DNA of 64,000 nt from Chlorops oryzae (lineage: Eukaryota > Arthropoda > Insecta > Diptera > Chloropidae), in assembly GCA_020466095.1 (NCBI GenBank), contig CM035806.1:132318422-132382421 (forward strand), in the 5' to 3' direction. The notes under the pieces were generated by a model. That model saw only the letters and a list, made by a program, of their open reading frames with translations, was not told the origin of the DNA and searched no databases. The translations under genes were made by a program, and so were the position numbers. Of this stretch, positions 37,138 through 48,376 are shown piece by piece. Positions within the stretch are counted from its first letter, which is position 1. The number at the start of each line of letters is the position of its first letter.

Positions 37138-37514
37138 TTCTAAAGCTGTCACACTCCATATACAGGGTGTCCCGGGAAAAAGTGTACAAAATGAAACCCT
37201 CAATAGCTCGATTAAAGAGGAGTATGTTTTGCTTCTACACCACCTATCTAAGTGGTACCGTTTAGGAGATATGGCACTTTGAAAAAACTGCACTTTTCAA
37301 TGCATTTTTGAGCCTTTTAAAACAATTTTGAGTATTTTCAAAAAACTACTTCTTTAAAAAAAAAATTCAAAATCTTAGAAGGCCTTGATAAATTAATTTG
37401 GAGCTTAGTTGTTTAAAAAAAAGAAAGTATTTAATAGCTGTTGGTCATATCATTTTAAAGCAGAAATCTAACATTGGCATCACTGAAATTATATTACAAA
37501 TTCGGATGTCTGCT

Positions 37515-38785
37515 TTTATATTAGGGCAAATATTGCCGACAATTTTTTGTTTATCGTCATGGTGAATTGTCGTGGGGAGGGGGGGTTATAGAAAATTTGT
37601 TAGTCGTCGTTCATATATGAACAAGACTTAAGAGAGACACGGTGGTTTTGGCAAGGGACGTTCGGGGTAGAGAGAGGGGTACGTTGCTTGTCCTTCTCTA
37701 TTAAAAATAGTGCTCATTTTCGTAAAAATTCTCTTCTTATGAAGAAGCTATCTACAGATTTCGGAAATATTTAAAAAGCTAGCTTTGAAGTATTAAATAC
37801 GAAAAATTGGAGAAAGCTTACATTTTTCTAAAAAAATGTTTGGACCAACTTATTTTGTCGAAAACTCGTGATAATCAGATTTATTTATCTTATTTCAAGA
37901 GCGTAGGGGTTTTTAATTAGATTGTAGGTATTTCAAAATATTTTTTCTGGCCAGCATTTAAACCAGTTTCTTCTTCTATTCCCAAAATGCAGAGACAATT
38001 TTTACTAGTATGAACACGAATAAGACAACCAAAAAGAATTCACCGTGTCTCTCGCTTGTCTTGTCTCATAGTATGAACGACGACTTAATTTGAGGCCTTT
38101 TACACTAGGGCAATTATCGCCGGCAATTTTTTCCCATTCTCTTTTGAGTTGCCTTCGCTTTTACACGTATAAAAAAGATTGCTGAGCAATTTTCATTTTT
38201 TTGTCTGTTTTTGACGTTTGCCCCGTTCGCGCAGGGTTGATTTTTGGAATAAATTAAAATAACATAATTAAGTATCCCTGATTTAGGGTTGATTTTAAGA
38301 TTAAAAAGATGCGTTCGGGCATATTCCGGCGATTTAATATAATATATGCACGGATTTTGTTGCATTAGCACAATTAGCTTTTCTATGCATTCGCGCGGCC
38401 ACTTCCCCGACATTTGAAACTTTAAATTTTATATATCCCGAAAATATCAGTTATTAACACCTCGAAAGTAGAAAGCGAATGAAGCAAACGTCAAAAACCA
38501 GCTCGCAGCCATCTTCACATTTGACAAAACGAAAGAGAGCAAAACGGAATTGCCGAGTACGGGCAATTCTGAAACGAGCAATTTTTCTCTACCCCCCGCT
38601 CTGCGTCTCGCTAACAAACGAAAAAAATTGCCGGCGATAATTGCCTAGTGTAAAAGGCCTCTTTTAGAATTGATCGCACCGGGCAATTCCGTTTTGCCGG
38701 GAAATTTTTTTATACGTGTAAAAGCGAGGGTAATTTAAATGGAGAATTTGATAAAAGTTCCCGGCAATAATTGCCCTAATGTAAT
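37515..38785. mobile_element. Inverted-repeat element with a related copy inside it
   Basis: The left end TTAGGGCAAATATTGCCG (37525) pairs with CGGCAATAATTGCCCTAATG (38763-38782). A second member of the same family (38092-38661) lies between them. No clean target duplication was found for the outer copy, so its limits are approximate. Confidence 0.5.
38092..38661. mobile_element. 570-bp MITE, GAGGCCTTTTACACTAG ends
   Basis: GAGGCCTTTTACACTAGG and its complement bound the element, and the inner GCAATTATCGCCGGCAA also pairs exactly. There is no transposase. Related tips (GGCCTTTTACACTAG) occur at 49446 and near 57440, so this is a family with several members in the window. Confidence 0.8.
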
Positions 38786-38993
38786 GTAAATGATAATGGC
38801 GACATCATATTTTCGTTTGAGTTTTGGAAAACTTCTATTACAGCTGTGACTCATTTATCGGCCCTTAAATGTTTAAAGCTAGTATACAAAAGCAAAGGAA
38901 TTCATTGGCGGAATTGAGGCTGAATAAATTTTATTTCCGCGAAAGAATGTCAGATTGGCAGATACCATAAGGCGGTAAATTTGAATTCAAATA

Positions 38994-39130
38994 CAGTCGA
39001 CTCTCGTTAATTCAAATCTGCGAAAATTCGACAAAATTTCTTTATACATTCGACTCTCTTTAATTCAAAAACTCGATAGCTCGTTATATATTATGAGTCC
39101 CTCGTATTTCGAATTAACGAGAGTCCACTG
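38994..39130. mobile_element. 137-bp pogo-like MITE
   Basis: The termini CAGTCGACTCTCGTTAATTC and complement CAGTGGACTCTCGTTAATTC are flanked by TA on both sides. CAGT-type tips with a TA duplication are typical of pogo/Tigger derivatives of the Tc1-mariner superfamily. There is no coding content. Confidence 0.85.
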
Positions 39131-39160
39131 TATATCACCTGTTTGAAGCTTAATAATCGT

Positions 39161-39798
39161 GGCCTATTACGGTTGTCGTCGCTATCGTCGTCGACGACTT
39201 AACAACGATGTCGTCGTCGCCGTCGCTTTGCCCCTTAATTGCTATTACGGTACTAGTTCGGGACGACGACGACTAATTTTAAATGAAATTGGTAGCACTT
39301 TTATTTTTTATTTGGAAAATGGAACAAATCTTATGAAAATTTGTTTGTGTGACACAGTTTTAAGAGTAAAAAAATTTTGAAAGCTCAAGCGAAAATGAAG
39401 GAAATCCAAGATATTGCCAGCGGAGAGTTTTAAGACAAAGAATGGATATTTTAAGTTTGCATGGGAGGACAAGTTGAATTCAATTTTGACGAAATGATTT
39501 CCCATTCTTCCTTAAAATTGCCTTTTCGCTAACCTCTTGCCAAAATTGGGTTCTTTTCAAGCTGGCTCACTATTGAGTGAAATTAATTTTAATTTCTTGT
39601 ACTTTTATCGCACTGCTCGCCTGCTAGTCGTCATATAAATAAATAGCGACAGAAAACGACAAGAAGCGACTCTCGCGGCGACTACGGTAATAGGTATTTA
39701 GTGACGACGACGACAATATTGCGTCGACAGCGAATACTGTAATACGAATCTGTCGCTTCATCTATTTATTGCGTCGACGGCGTCTATCGTAATAGGCC
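39161..39798. mobile_element. 638-bp inverted-repeat element rich in CGTCG motifs
   Basis: GGCCTATTACG at the left end pairs with CGTAATAGGCC at the right end. Sub-terminal regions on both sides are dense in GTCGTCG/CGACGAC triplets (39175-39275 and 39700-39785). The ORF at 39159 reads through these triplets and is not evidence of a protein. Confidence 0.7.
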
Positions 39799-39862
39799 CG
39801 AATATTAATATTCAAACTCAGTATACCGTTCTCCATATTTTTCCGATTGAATCAGGTGCTTA

Positions 39863-40025
39863 GGGGCTGTCCATTAATTACGTAAGGGCGATTTTGACCA
39901 TATTTGACCCCCCCTCCCCCACGTAAGCATACATTAGTATAAATCAGACACCCTTTATAAGCAGGCGTACGATTTTTCGAACCCCCTCCCCACCTTTTAT
40001 GCTTACGTAATTAATGGACAGCCCC
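39863..40025. mobile_element. 163-bp MITE with TTA target duplication
   Basis: GGGGCTGTCCATTAATTACG and its exact complement bound the element, with TTA at 39860-39862 and 40026-40028. The central part contains C-rich blocks (TGACCCCCCC). It is probably related to the element at 7108. Confidence 0.88.
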
Positions 40026-40267
40026 TTATGTCAAAATTCCGTCGCAATTTATTCAACTCGGCCAATAAAAGCCGAAGAAATTCGCTTCAGCGCCATCTGT
40101 TGACCAATTTTAAAGTAAACGTCAAATTCCTTCGCTCTTTTTTCACTCCTTTGTACTAGCCGAAAGAATTAACTTGAGTTGTAATTTCTTTGAAATCCGC
40201 AAAGGAATTGTCCTATACATTTTTGTATGGAATGTCGAATTCCTTTAACTTTGTGTACTAGCTTTTA

Positions 40268-40653
40268 AAGCCTATACTGAGATATGCAGTAAGTAAAGCT
40301 CCCATAAGAAATACGTGCAAAAAAAATTGAAAAGTACTTCGAAGTAAATACTTTACTTTCGCTTATACTGAGATGTCAAGTAATCATGTGCGCAGGGTTG
40401 CATGCCACTTGCCTGCTTTACTTCGCCATAGAAATGAACATGTTCATTTTTTATGCGAAGTAAATGCCAGGACAGCTGATTGCGGCACATTTTTGAAATG
40501 AAATACTGACACCGACTTCGAAGGTGTTAAATTGTTGGCATACTTTGAAGAATTCAAGGAGCGTGAATATAGTTGTCTCTCTCACACTTTACGACGTTGT
40601 AGCGAATTGGCTCCTAATGTGCAAGTAGTTACTGCATATCTCAGTATAGGCTT
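40268..40653. mobile_element. Harbinger-type MITE, copy 2
   Basis: This is 386 bp, near identical to the copy at 4186, with TTA on both sides (40265-40267, 40654-40656). The high identity between copies 36 kb apart points to recent activity. It ends about 150 bp upstream of the ABCF3 start codon. Confidence 0.92.
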
Positions 40654-40801
40654 TTAGTGGAAAATATTTTGAAACCATTTTTTTAGGGAATTTTTACTAC
40701 TGCTTTAAGGGAAATATAATTTCGATGTTGGCAGCACTTATTAAAACCAACATTAAGTAGAAAAGAATTAAAAGTTTAAGAAACTAATTAATTTAACTAA
40801 A

Positions 40802-43800
40802 ATGTCCAGTCAATTTACTGATATACTTCAACGCGAATTTCCTTGCATAGATAATGAGCTCAAGGACTATGTGGAAGGTATTACATCGTTAATTATTTTG
40901 TTTCATCATTGGTTTGTGAGCAATTATCATTAAATTTGTGACACAAAAGTGACACAACTCAAAAATGTGTTTCCATATTTTTCACAATTGACTCGACTCT
41001 TTGTGAATAAAAGAACGACAATTGATAAATTTCCAAAATGTAGTTCATTGAGTCATATATTTAGAATGTATTTAAATTTCGAGGACTTCAATTTCTTAAT
41101 GAATAGACGTTTATTTATTGAAGATAGAATTTGAGTACTCACACTTTTGTATAAGTACATACTAAGTATACAGTCTTTTTTTATCAATTATGAAAAATAA
41201 ATGATTGTATTGTTTCTAGGAGTACTCTGCGGAAGCACCGATGATTTTGAGACATGTGATGATATATATGATGCGGTTGGAGATATCCTTCAAAGTATTA
41301 GTACTGAAAAAACGGAGGAACACATTAGGTTCGAAATGCATAATTAAAGATTGTATAATTATTAATGATCATTTCATAATATAGGGATCTTTGCGATCAG
41401 TTCTATAATATAATTAAAAAGACAAGTAAAAATGAAGAACGGAAAGTCCTAAATGCTCCAGTCAACATTGCCGAGATGGCAAAAAATATGGAAGATTTGG
41501 ATAAGGATATGCAGAGTATCTGGGTCGTAAGCAAGGACACTTCAAATGTATGTTTCTATATAAATTTTTGTTGAGTGATTTTTCATTTTACTCACACTCG
41601 CTCATAGAAAGTAGACGCTCGAAAACTCGAAAAGGCTGAAGCCAAATTGCAAATGAAACAGGAAAAGCGTCAGGATGCAAACACGAAGGCGGCCGTAGTT
41701 CCTGTTAAGCTTCAATCGGCAACGGCATCACAGGTCACAAGTAAGAAAACGGCTAAAATGGAACAAAAAGGTATTAACCGCTCAATGGATATTAAAATCG
41801 AAAATTTCGATTTGGCGTTTGGTGAAAAGTGGGTTAATTCGCAATTTCTCATAAATCACAATCTTATATTTTTCAATCTTATATAATTTTTTTAGAGTTC
41901 TTCTACAAAATACCAACTTGTTGTTATCATTTGGGCGACGTTATGGCCTAGTGGGGCGTAACGGTTTGGGAAAGACCACTCTATTGCGAATGATCTCCGA
42001 TCGTCAGCTCGAAATTCCTGCACACATTTCTGTGCTGCATGTAGAACAAGAAGTCGTCGGCGACGATACTACGGCTGTGGATAGCGTGCTTGAATGTGAT
42101 ATGGAACGTACACGTTTGCTTGCAAGAGAAAAAGAATTAATTGCAGCATTAAATGCTGCTGGTACTGGTACTGTTACTGCTGCTACAGGTACAACAGATG
42201 CGAATGCAATAACTAACAATCACGATAGTGGTCAAGCTGCCAATGGTCAATTACTAGCCTCACAAGATAGTGCTTTGAGCGCTGAATTGAGTGAAGTCTA
42301 TGCGCAACTACAGAATATTGAAGCGGATAAAGCAGTCGCACGGGCATCGGTTATATTACGTGGTCTTGGTTTTACCGCTGAAATGCAATTGCGGCCGACC
42401 AAATCATTTTCAGGTGGCTGGCGTATGCGTTTGGCGCTAGCACGTGCTCTCTTCTCAAAACCAGATTTACTATTGCTCGATGAACCGACAAATATGTTGG
42501 ATATAAAGGCGATAATTTGGTTAGAGAACTATCTACAGACGTGGCCAACCACTTTATTGGTCGTTTCTCACGATCGTAATTTCTTAGATACTGTTCCAAC
42601 AGATATTATACATCTACATTCCCAAGCGTTGGAGGCCTACAAGTGAGCAGAATTTATACAACACATTGCTACAGCACTGTGTAACCTCTTTCTGTCTCTC
42701 TCTCTCTCTCTCTCTCTCTTTCTGCTTTCTTGCTTAGGGGAAATTATGAGCAGTTCGAAAAAACCAAAACTGAAAAACTAAAGGCACAACGTCGTGAATA
42801 TGAAGCGCAGATGGCTCATCGTTCTCATGTTCAGGAATTTATCGATCGTTTTCGTTATAACGCAAATCGGGCTTCATCGGTGCAATCAAAAATTAAAATG
42901 CTAGAGAAACTGTAAGGAATATTTTATTTATTTCTTTTTATTGTTATTTAGAGACAACTTATGTTATTCCATTTTCCTTGTTTTAGTCCTGAATTAAAGC
43001 CCATTGAAAAAGAGATTGAGGTCAAACTGAAATTTCCTGATGTTGAGCCACTTAATCCACCCGTTTTGGCACTATCCGAAATATCGTTCCGCTACAATCC
43101 CGATGATCCGTTCATATTCAAAACTGTGAATCTCTCAGCTACCTCAGATTCCAGAATTTGTATTGTAAGTCATTTAATTTGAAATTGGTTTCGTGCTAAC
43201 ATTAGTTCTTATAAATTTCATAGGTTGGTGAGAACGGTGCAGGAAAATCGACATTGCTTAAAATTATCGTAGGTCAATTAACAACTATTCACGGTAATAT
43301 AGTGCTCCATCGCAGTCTGCGGATTGGCTATTTCGCACAGCATCATGTCGATCATCTAAATATGAATGTAACATGCGTTGGCGTACTCTCTGAACTCTTT
43401 CCTGGCAAGCCCGATGAAGAATATCGACGGCAACTCGGTAGCTTTGGTATATCTGGTCCATTGGCATTACAGAGTATAGCTAGTCTCTCAGGAGGACAGA
43501 AATCGCGTGTTGCACTTGCAAAGATGTGCATGGGTATGATCAAAACCGATTGATTTTTGTGGGAGAAAACAATTATATTAATAAAAATTTACTTTCAGCT
43601 GATCCCAATTTCTTAGTACTCGATGAACCAACCAATCATTTGGATATTGAAACAATTGATGCATTGGGCAAAGCAATAAATGCCTTTAAAGTAAGTATTT
43701 CGTATCAATTAAAAGAGTTGAAAACTAAAAGTGATCTCAACAGCTGACGATTAAGTGAAAAGTGGCTGTACTCATTTTTGGATTTTTAGTAGGGATGTGC

Positions 43801-45267
43801 CGGATAGTGAATTTACCGGATAACCGGATATCGGATATCCGGTAAAAAATATGTAGCCGGATACATAGTATCCGGCCGGATATCTGAAAAAATTTTTCTC
43901 TGTATGAAATTGTACTTTCGCTGGCCACAATTGAACAGATTGTCCGAAATAAATGATTTTCTGGCAACGCCGTTCATTGGTATAATATAGAGCTGGAGAA
44001 CATTCGATTCCACTATTGATATTATCGATGTTTTTAAATTTCATTAAACTAAATTAATTATTTATCGTTAATTGTTGTTTTTTGACCATCTTCATATTAT
44101 TTTTCATTAATAATTATTATTTGGGCTTTTGGTCCCTCATTTTTCACTTATAGTGAAAAATGTATTATTTTGGCAATTGAAAAAATTTATTTTTCATAAA
44201 TTGCCGAGAAGTGTGGAAAGCCGATACGACCGGTTTCGAACCCAGCTTACAGGTTCATCATCAGGTATCTTTAACCAACACCTTAGCCACTCTGACCACC
44301 TCAGCGATGTGAGGTAGGTCGGCTAAATTGTGCATATGTATGCACCATTGGCGTGCCCGCCTTATTATTATTGTTAATTGTTGTTTTTGACCATCTTCAT
44401 ATTATTTTATTTATCTAAACTAAACTAAAAATAATAACCAAATCTAGCTTATGGTAAAAAATAGACAATCGCAATAAAAACTTGGATAATGCTTAAAATT
44501 AAAAAAACATCAATCTGATTGTAAGTATCTAACTAACATCGATGTTTTTCAATTTCAAGCATTATCGAAGTTCATACTACGACCGTCTATCCTTTTCCAT
44601 AAACTAAATACATACTAAGTTTGTTAGGATTTAATTTAAGATAATTTGACTTAATTTATTTCGATCAATATCTATTAAAAGAAATTTAAAAACATCGATA
44701 CCATCGATGATAATATCGATTGCTTTTGAGCTCTAGCATAATCAGATGTTCTGATTTATTTTGCACGTTCAACAAAAAGCAAAACTCAAAGATGGACAAA
44801 TCAAAGTCTGCGGTATGTATCGGTATCCGGCCGGATAGTAGTGATATCCGGTGGGCTTGCCGGATATCTAAAAACCAGCCGGATACGCCGGATACCGGAT
44901 AGTTACCGGATATCCGGCACATCCCTAATTTTTAGGACAGTTTATTATGTGTCATTACGGCCTCTTGCTAGTTAATTGTACATGAATATAAAAAACAAAA
45001 AAAAAAAGCTGTTTTCCACTTATGACGTCAGCTCATACACTCATTTACTCTTTATGAGCTCATTTAATTACCAAAATTATTACAAATCTATTAATGATCG
45101 CGTTATCTTTCTAGGGTGGCGTTATTTTAGTTTCTCACGATGAACGTCTTATTAAAGTTGTCTGCAAAGAGTTATGGGTCTGTGGCAATAATACTGTAAG
45201 AGGAATCGAAGGCGGATTAGACGAGTACAAACGTGAAGTCTACAAAGAGATTGAGGCGAATAGTTAA
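40802..45267 (+). CDS. ABCF3: ATP-binding cassette protein of subfamily F, member 3
   Basis: Ten coding exons: 40802-40877, 41220-41328, 41385-41547, 41608-41828, 41896-42642, 42738-42911, 42987-43164, 43224-43533, 43599-43690, 45115-45267. They total 2223 nt, 740 residues, phases consistent. ABCF proteins are soluble twin-ATPase proteins without membrane segments, linked to translation and ribosomes; yeast Gcn20 is the relative. Seen: N-terminal helical region (residues 1-190), first cassette with Walker A GRNGLGKT (about 206), signature [15 protein letters not shown] (about 361), Walker [13 protein letters not shown], linker, second cassette with GENGAGKS (about 557), signature [14 protein letters not shown] (about 643), Walker [12 protein letters not shown] and the H-loop LVSHDERL. 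A Thr/Ala-rich insert (about 270-290) in the first cassette looks lineage specific. The last intron (43691-45114) carries a hAT MITE. Confidence 0.95.
42686..42722. repeat. (CT)n tract in an ABCF3 intron
   Basis: The CT repeat runs into the polypyrimidine tract before the TTGCTTAG acceptor at 42737, so its length may affect splicing strength. Confidence 0.7.
43790..44927. mobile_element. 1138-bp hAT MITE in the last ABCF3 intron
   Basis: The tips TAGGGATGTGCCGGATA and complement are flanked by perfect 8-bp copies of ATTTTTAG (43782-43789 and 44928-44935). Sub-terminal regions consist of many CCGGATA/TATCCGG repeats in both orientations, a common layout of hAT transposase binding sites. It has no transposase. 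A tRNA-like insertion lies in the middle. Confidence 0.93.
44107..44366 (-). mobile_element. tRNA-derived insertion (SINE-like) inside the hAT MITE
   Basis: On the minus strand, 44220-44320 reads as a tRNA-like head: A-box-like TGGTCAGAGTGGCTAAGG and B box GGGTTCGAAACC. The insertion is bordered by two nearly identical copies of about 40 nt (about 44062-44104 and 44367-44409, both containing GACCATCTTCATATTATTTT). Confidence 0.65.
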
Positions 45268-46420
45268 ATCGATTAAAATCAACTTACACGACTAGCATAA
45301 ACTTAACATCTACATTCATATTTTAAATCAGCTCTATATTTTCTTTTTCCAAATTTTTTATAAGAACACACACATTGTAAGCCATTGATTGATGTTGTGA
45401 CGCCCACTTTCTTATTATATAAGAAAAGCTTACAAAAACACTGAAAGAGTGTATAATGCTGACTGTTCTGACGCTTGATAGAAAAAATAATTTCATTTCT
45501 TAATTTTTTATTATTCTTTTCTTTTGTGATGTTTATTTTTATTTTTTTATTAAATTTATAAATTACATGCTCACCTAAAAAGCTTACTTGGAGATAATTT
45601 GAATGTTTTAATAAGATTCTATTTATCTAAAAACCGCTGAGACTTCATTATGAACTCGATCGATCGATTAATGTGCTGGAAAATAAACTACAGTAACAAC
45701 ACTTTCGCCTCCAATTATATGTCCAGCTCAGCATTGCAAATTATCTTTCCGGCAAAACTTCTTGTTTTGGATGTGTTCGATGGGATTTATCTTAATAGGC
45801 ATTTGGATGGAAAGACGTTTGGCTTGAAAGCGTCTACTGACGTTACCAAACTGAATATTCTTCTATCGAAATATCTTGCATTGTAAGCCCCCTCTTATTC
45901 ATCAAAGTACCACGGAAAATTGTGACCCAAAACTGTCGAGAAAAGTTTAACGAGCTGCTTGTTCAAAGTCCAGGTGAAAATAGACAACCCAACTCTAAAT
46001 ATTACCGGGGAGTTTTCCATGTGGAATGAAAAACTTCTTCCATTCTAAGCACACTGGAGAAGTGCTTATAAAGGAACCATGTATTTTGAACATTTTTTAG
46101 CAAAGGTTTATCATATTTGAGGTTATAAAAACCAAGACAGAATTCAATTTTATCGGAGTTGAAATCCAACATTCGGCGTTGTTATGGCAACCGAAAATTG
46201 TCAGAATCAGATTTGAAATCAATAGTTTTTTTTTTTTTTTTTTGGTCTTATATCTTACAAAGCGGGACAAACCGCTTGTGGTCTTGTTATGGCAACAACT
46301 GGTGAAGTCGTTAAATGCGACAGATACACCTACAAAAGATGTAATCATTCAACTAATTCTCTAGCTCAATTCTTCTTGCAAGCTTAGCAACGTCAAAAAA
46401 GCAATTACATGCAGAACTAA
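45268..46420. other. ABCF3 3' flank; no gene seen
   Basis: AT-rich sequence after the ABCF3 stop. A short frame at 45650 has no recognisable character, and a poly-T run is at 46228. No repeat boundary was found. Confidence 0.5.
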
Positions 46421-47207
46421 TTTTTATACCCAGCGTAAGCGGGGTATATTAGTTTTGTGCAAATCTTGTAACAGGGAGAATTAAGCTCCGGAGATATAGA
46501 AAAATGTATATAGAAATGATCAGGATCAAAAACTGAATCGATTTAGACATGTCCGTCTGTCCGTCTGACCGTCCGTCCGTCCGTCCGTGGTCCGATCTCC
46601 TCCGAAACGGCTGAACCAATGAAGTCGAAATTTGGCACACATGTATATCGGGGTCCGAGTATGATCCTAAGTAAAAATGGGAGACATCCGCCCACTGCCA
46701 CGCCCACAAATGAATATAATGTGTTTTCAGTAAAATGCTTGTAACTTGCGAACCACTCAACACATTCCATTGATATTTGGTGTACTGGTAAACTACGAAA
46801 AGGGACATATCCTGGCAAAAAATGGACGCCGCCCACCTCGAGCCACGCCCACAAATAAGCCCAAAATTAAGGGCTTATCGTAACTTGTGAAGTAAAAGGC
46901 GTAGAAGCTTCAAATTCGCAACATAGGTTCACCAAGGCGAATGAAAGGTGTAGGAAAATTTTTTTTATGGCCCGCCCACTGCCACGCCCAAAAATGAAGA
47001 TTTTTCGTAACTTCCGAAGTAAAAGGCGTAGAAGCTTCGAATTCGCAACATGGGTTCACCAAGGCGAATGAAAGGTGTACGGAAATAATTTATGTTGCCC
47101 TCCCACTGCCACGCCCACAAATAGAGAAGCAAAACATAGTGCGCTCATAATTTTGGGACGCTGGGTATTTCAAAGTCGGGCTTGACCGACTTTAGCTTTC
47201 TTACTTG
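46421..47207 (+). mobile_element. DINE-1/HINE-like Helentron derivative, copy B (complete)
   Basis: It starts TTTTTATACCCAGCGTAAGC, has the same internal order as copy A, and ends with the hairpin GTCGGGCTTGACCGAC followed by TTTAGCTTTCTTACTTGTTT. A 3' stem-loop close to the terminus and absence of terminal inverted repeats are the marks of Helitron/Helentron elements. It is non-autonomous. ORFs across the GTCC microsatellite (46549-46590) are repeat artefacts. Confidence 0.88.
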
Positions 47208-47299
47208 TTTATTTTAACTTTGTAACACAAACTGCCTTAGGTTAGGTGACGCACTTAGGCCGCATACCGGTCCTTCATACCACGAAAATAGGAAATAAA

Positions 47300-47420
47300 A
47301 AAACCGGCACACAAAACACGACAGAACTAACATTCGCGACCGAATTGGGAATTGAACCCAGAGCTCCTCGCATCGACAGTTGACATCTCAGCCAACTACG
47401 ACACGGCGGCCGTCAAGACG
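47300..47420 (-). repeat. tRNA-like SINE head
   Basis: On the minus strand the segment from about 47415 to 47335 has an A-box-like TCGTAGTTGGCTGAG and a B box GGGTTCAATTCCC about 35 nt apart, closed by a short G/C stem. It is not a clean tRNA cloverleaf. It lies just after the Helentron copy. Confidence 0.55.
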
Positions 47421-47678
47421 ACTAACTTTTATCACAAATTCTAGTTTTTGCTTTATTTTTTGTATGACAGCAATATAGCTGTTCGATTTGTTGGGTTTTC
47501 CTATCTTCAAAAATCGATTTTGCTTTCTTCGAAAAAAAAAAAGCAAAACTGCGTCGTTTTCGTAATACGATTTGAAACGTATATTGATTTCAATTCTGAT
47601 TCCGATCTAATGCTGTGTCGGTTTCCATAACAGCCCGGATTAATTTAGAACAGGGCTGAAAATAAAATTCAACTCTTA

Positions 47679-48006
47679 TAGCATGTCCTCACTATAGCCT
47701 AAATTAAGTAATTTCGGTGTTTTCGTAATTTCATTTGCTTTCCGTTTACAAGATTTCAAATGAACGAAATTTCATTCAAAGTTCCAGGGATGCATTTACA
47801 GAGGATTCAAGCAAAATCTACTACAAAATCAGGGCTGCATGCGGTTTTATATTAATTTCATGAATAATTTCGGTGAAATGACGACAGTAGAGTAATTTCA
47901 TTTGACAGATTCCAGTATGGCGAAATGACGCAAATTCTGTGTAATTTCAAGCGAAATTACGAAAACTCTGAAATTAATTAATTTGGACTATAGTGAGGAC
48001 ATGCTA
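47679..48006. mobile_element. 328-bp MITE with TTA target duplication
   Basis: TAGCATGTCCTCACTATAG and complement bound it. TTA occurs at 47676-47678 and 48007-48009. The arms continue with CGTAATTTC/GAAATTACG pairs. It lies about 370 bp downstream of the Sod1 stop. Confidence 0.88.
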
Positions 48007-48376
48007 TTAGCTATTTTGGCTAAACAGAAGACCACAATTAGACTACCTTTAGACATTTAGAAGACTCTCAATGAAACTTCGACGTTTGAAGTCCAATACC
48101 TTTTATTCATCAAAAAAAAAAAAAAAAAAACGAAGAGTACATTAAAATTTTATGTGGTGATGTAAGCGTTTTGCGATTTAAACAACAAATTTTCTTGGAA
48201 AATTGTGTTTTTTTACTAAGAAAATAACATTAAATCCATTCACCAACGACATCAGTTGGTAACCTTAAGTTCGATTATGAGTTCCTGTTGCCCAAAAAAT
48301 TATGAATAGTATACATATGGAATAGTGGGTTTTATATTTTGGTTCTTTATAGCTTTTTTTAAACTCTTGGGCTGCT

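Noticed and set aside
37161..37260. A possible transposon tip starting ACAGGGTGTCCCGGGAAAAA
   Set aside because: No matching right end or target duplication could be found.
39159..39380. ORF rich in Arg/Val
   Set aside because: Reads through CGTCG triplets of an inverted-repeat element.
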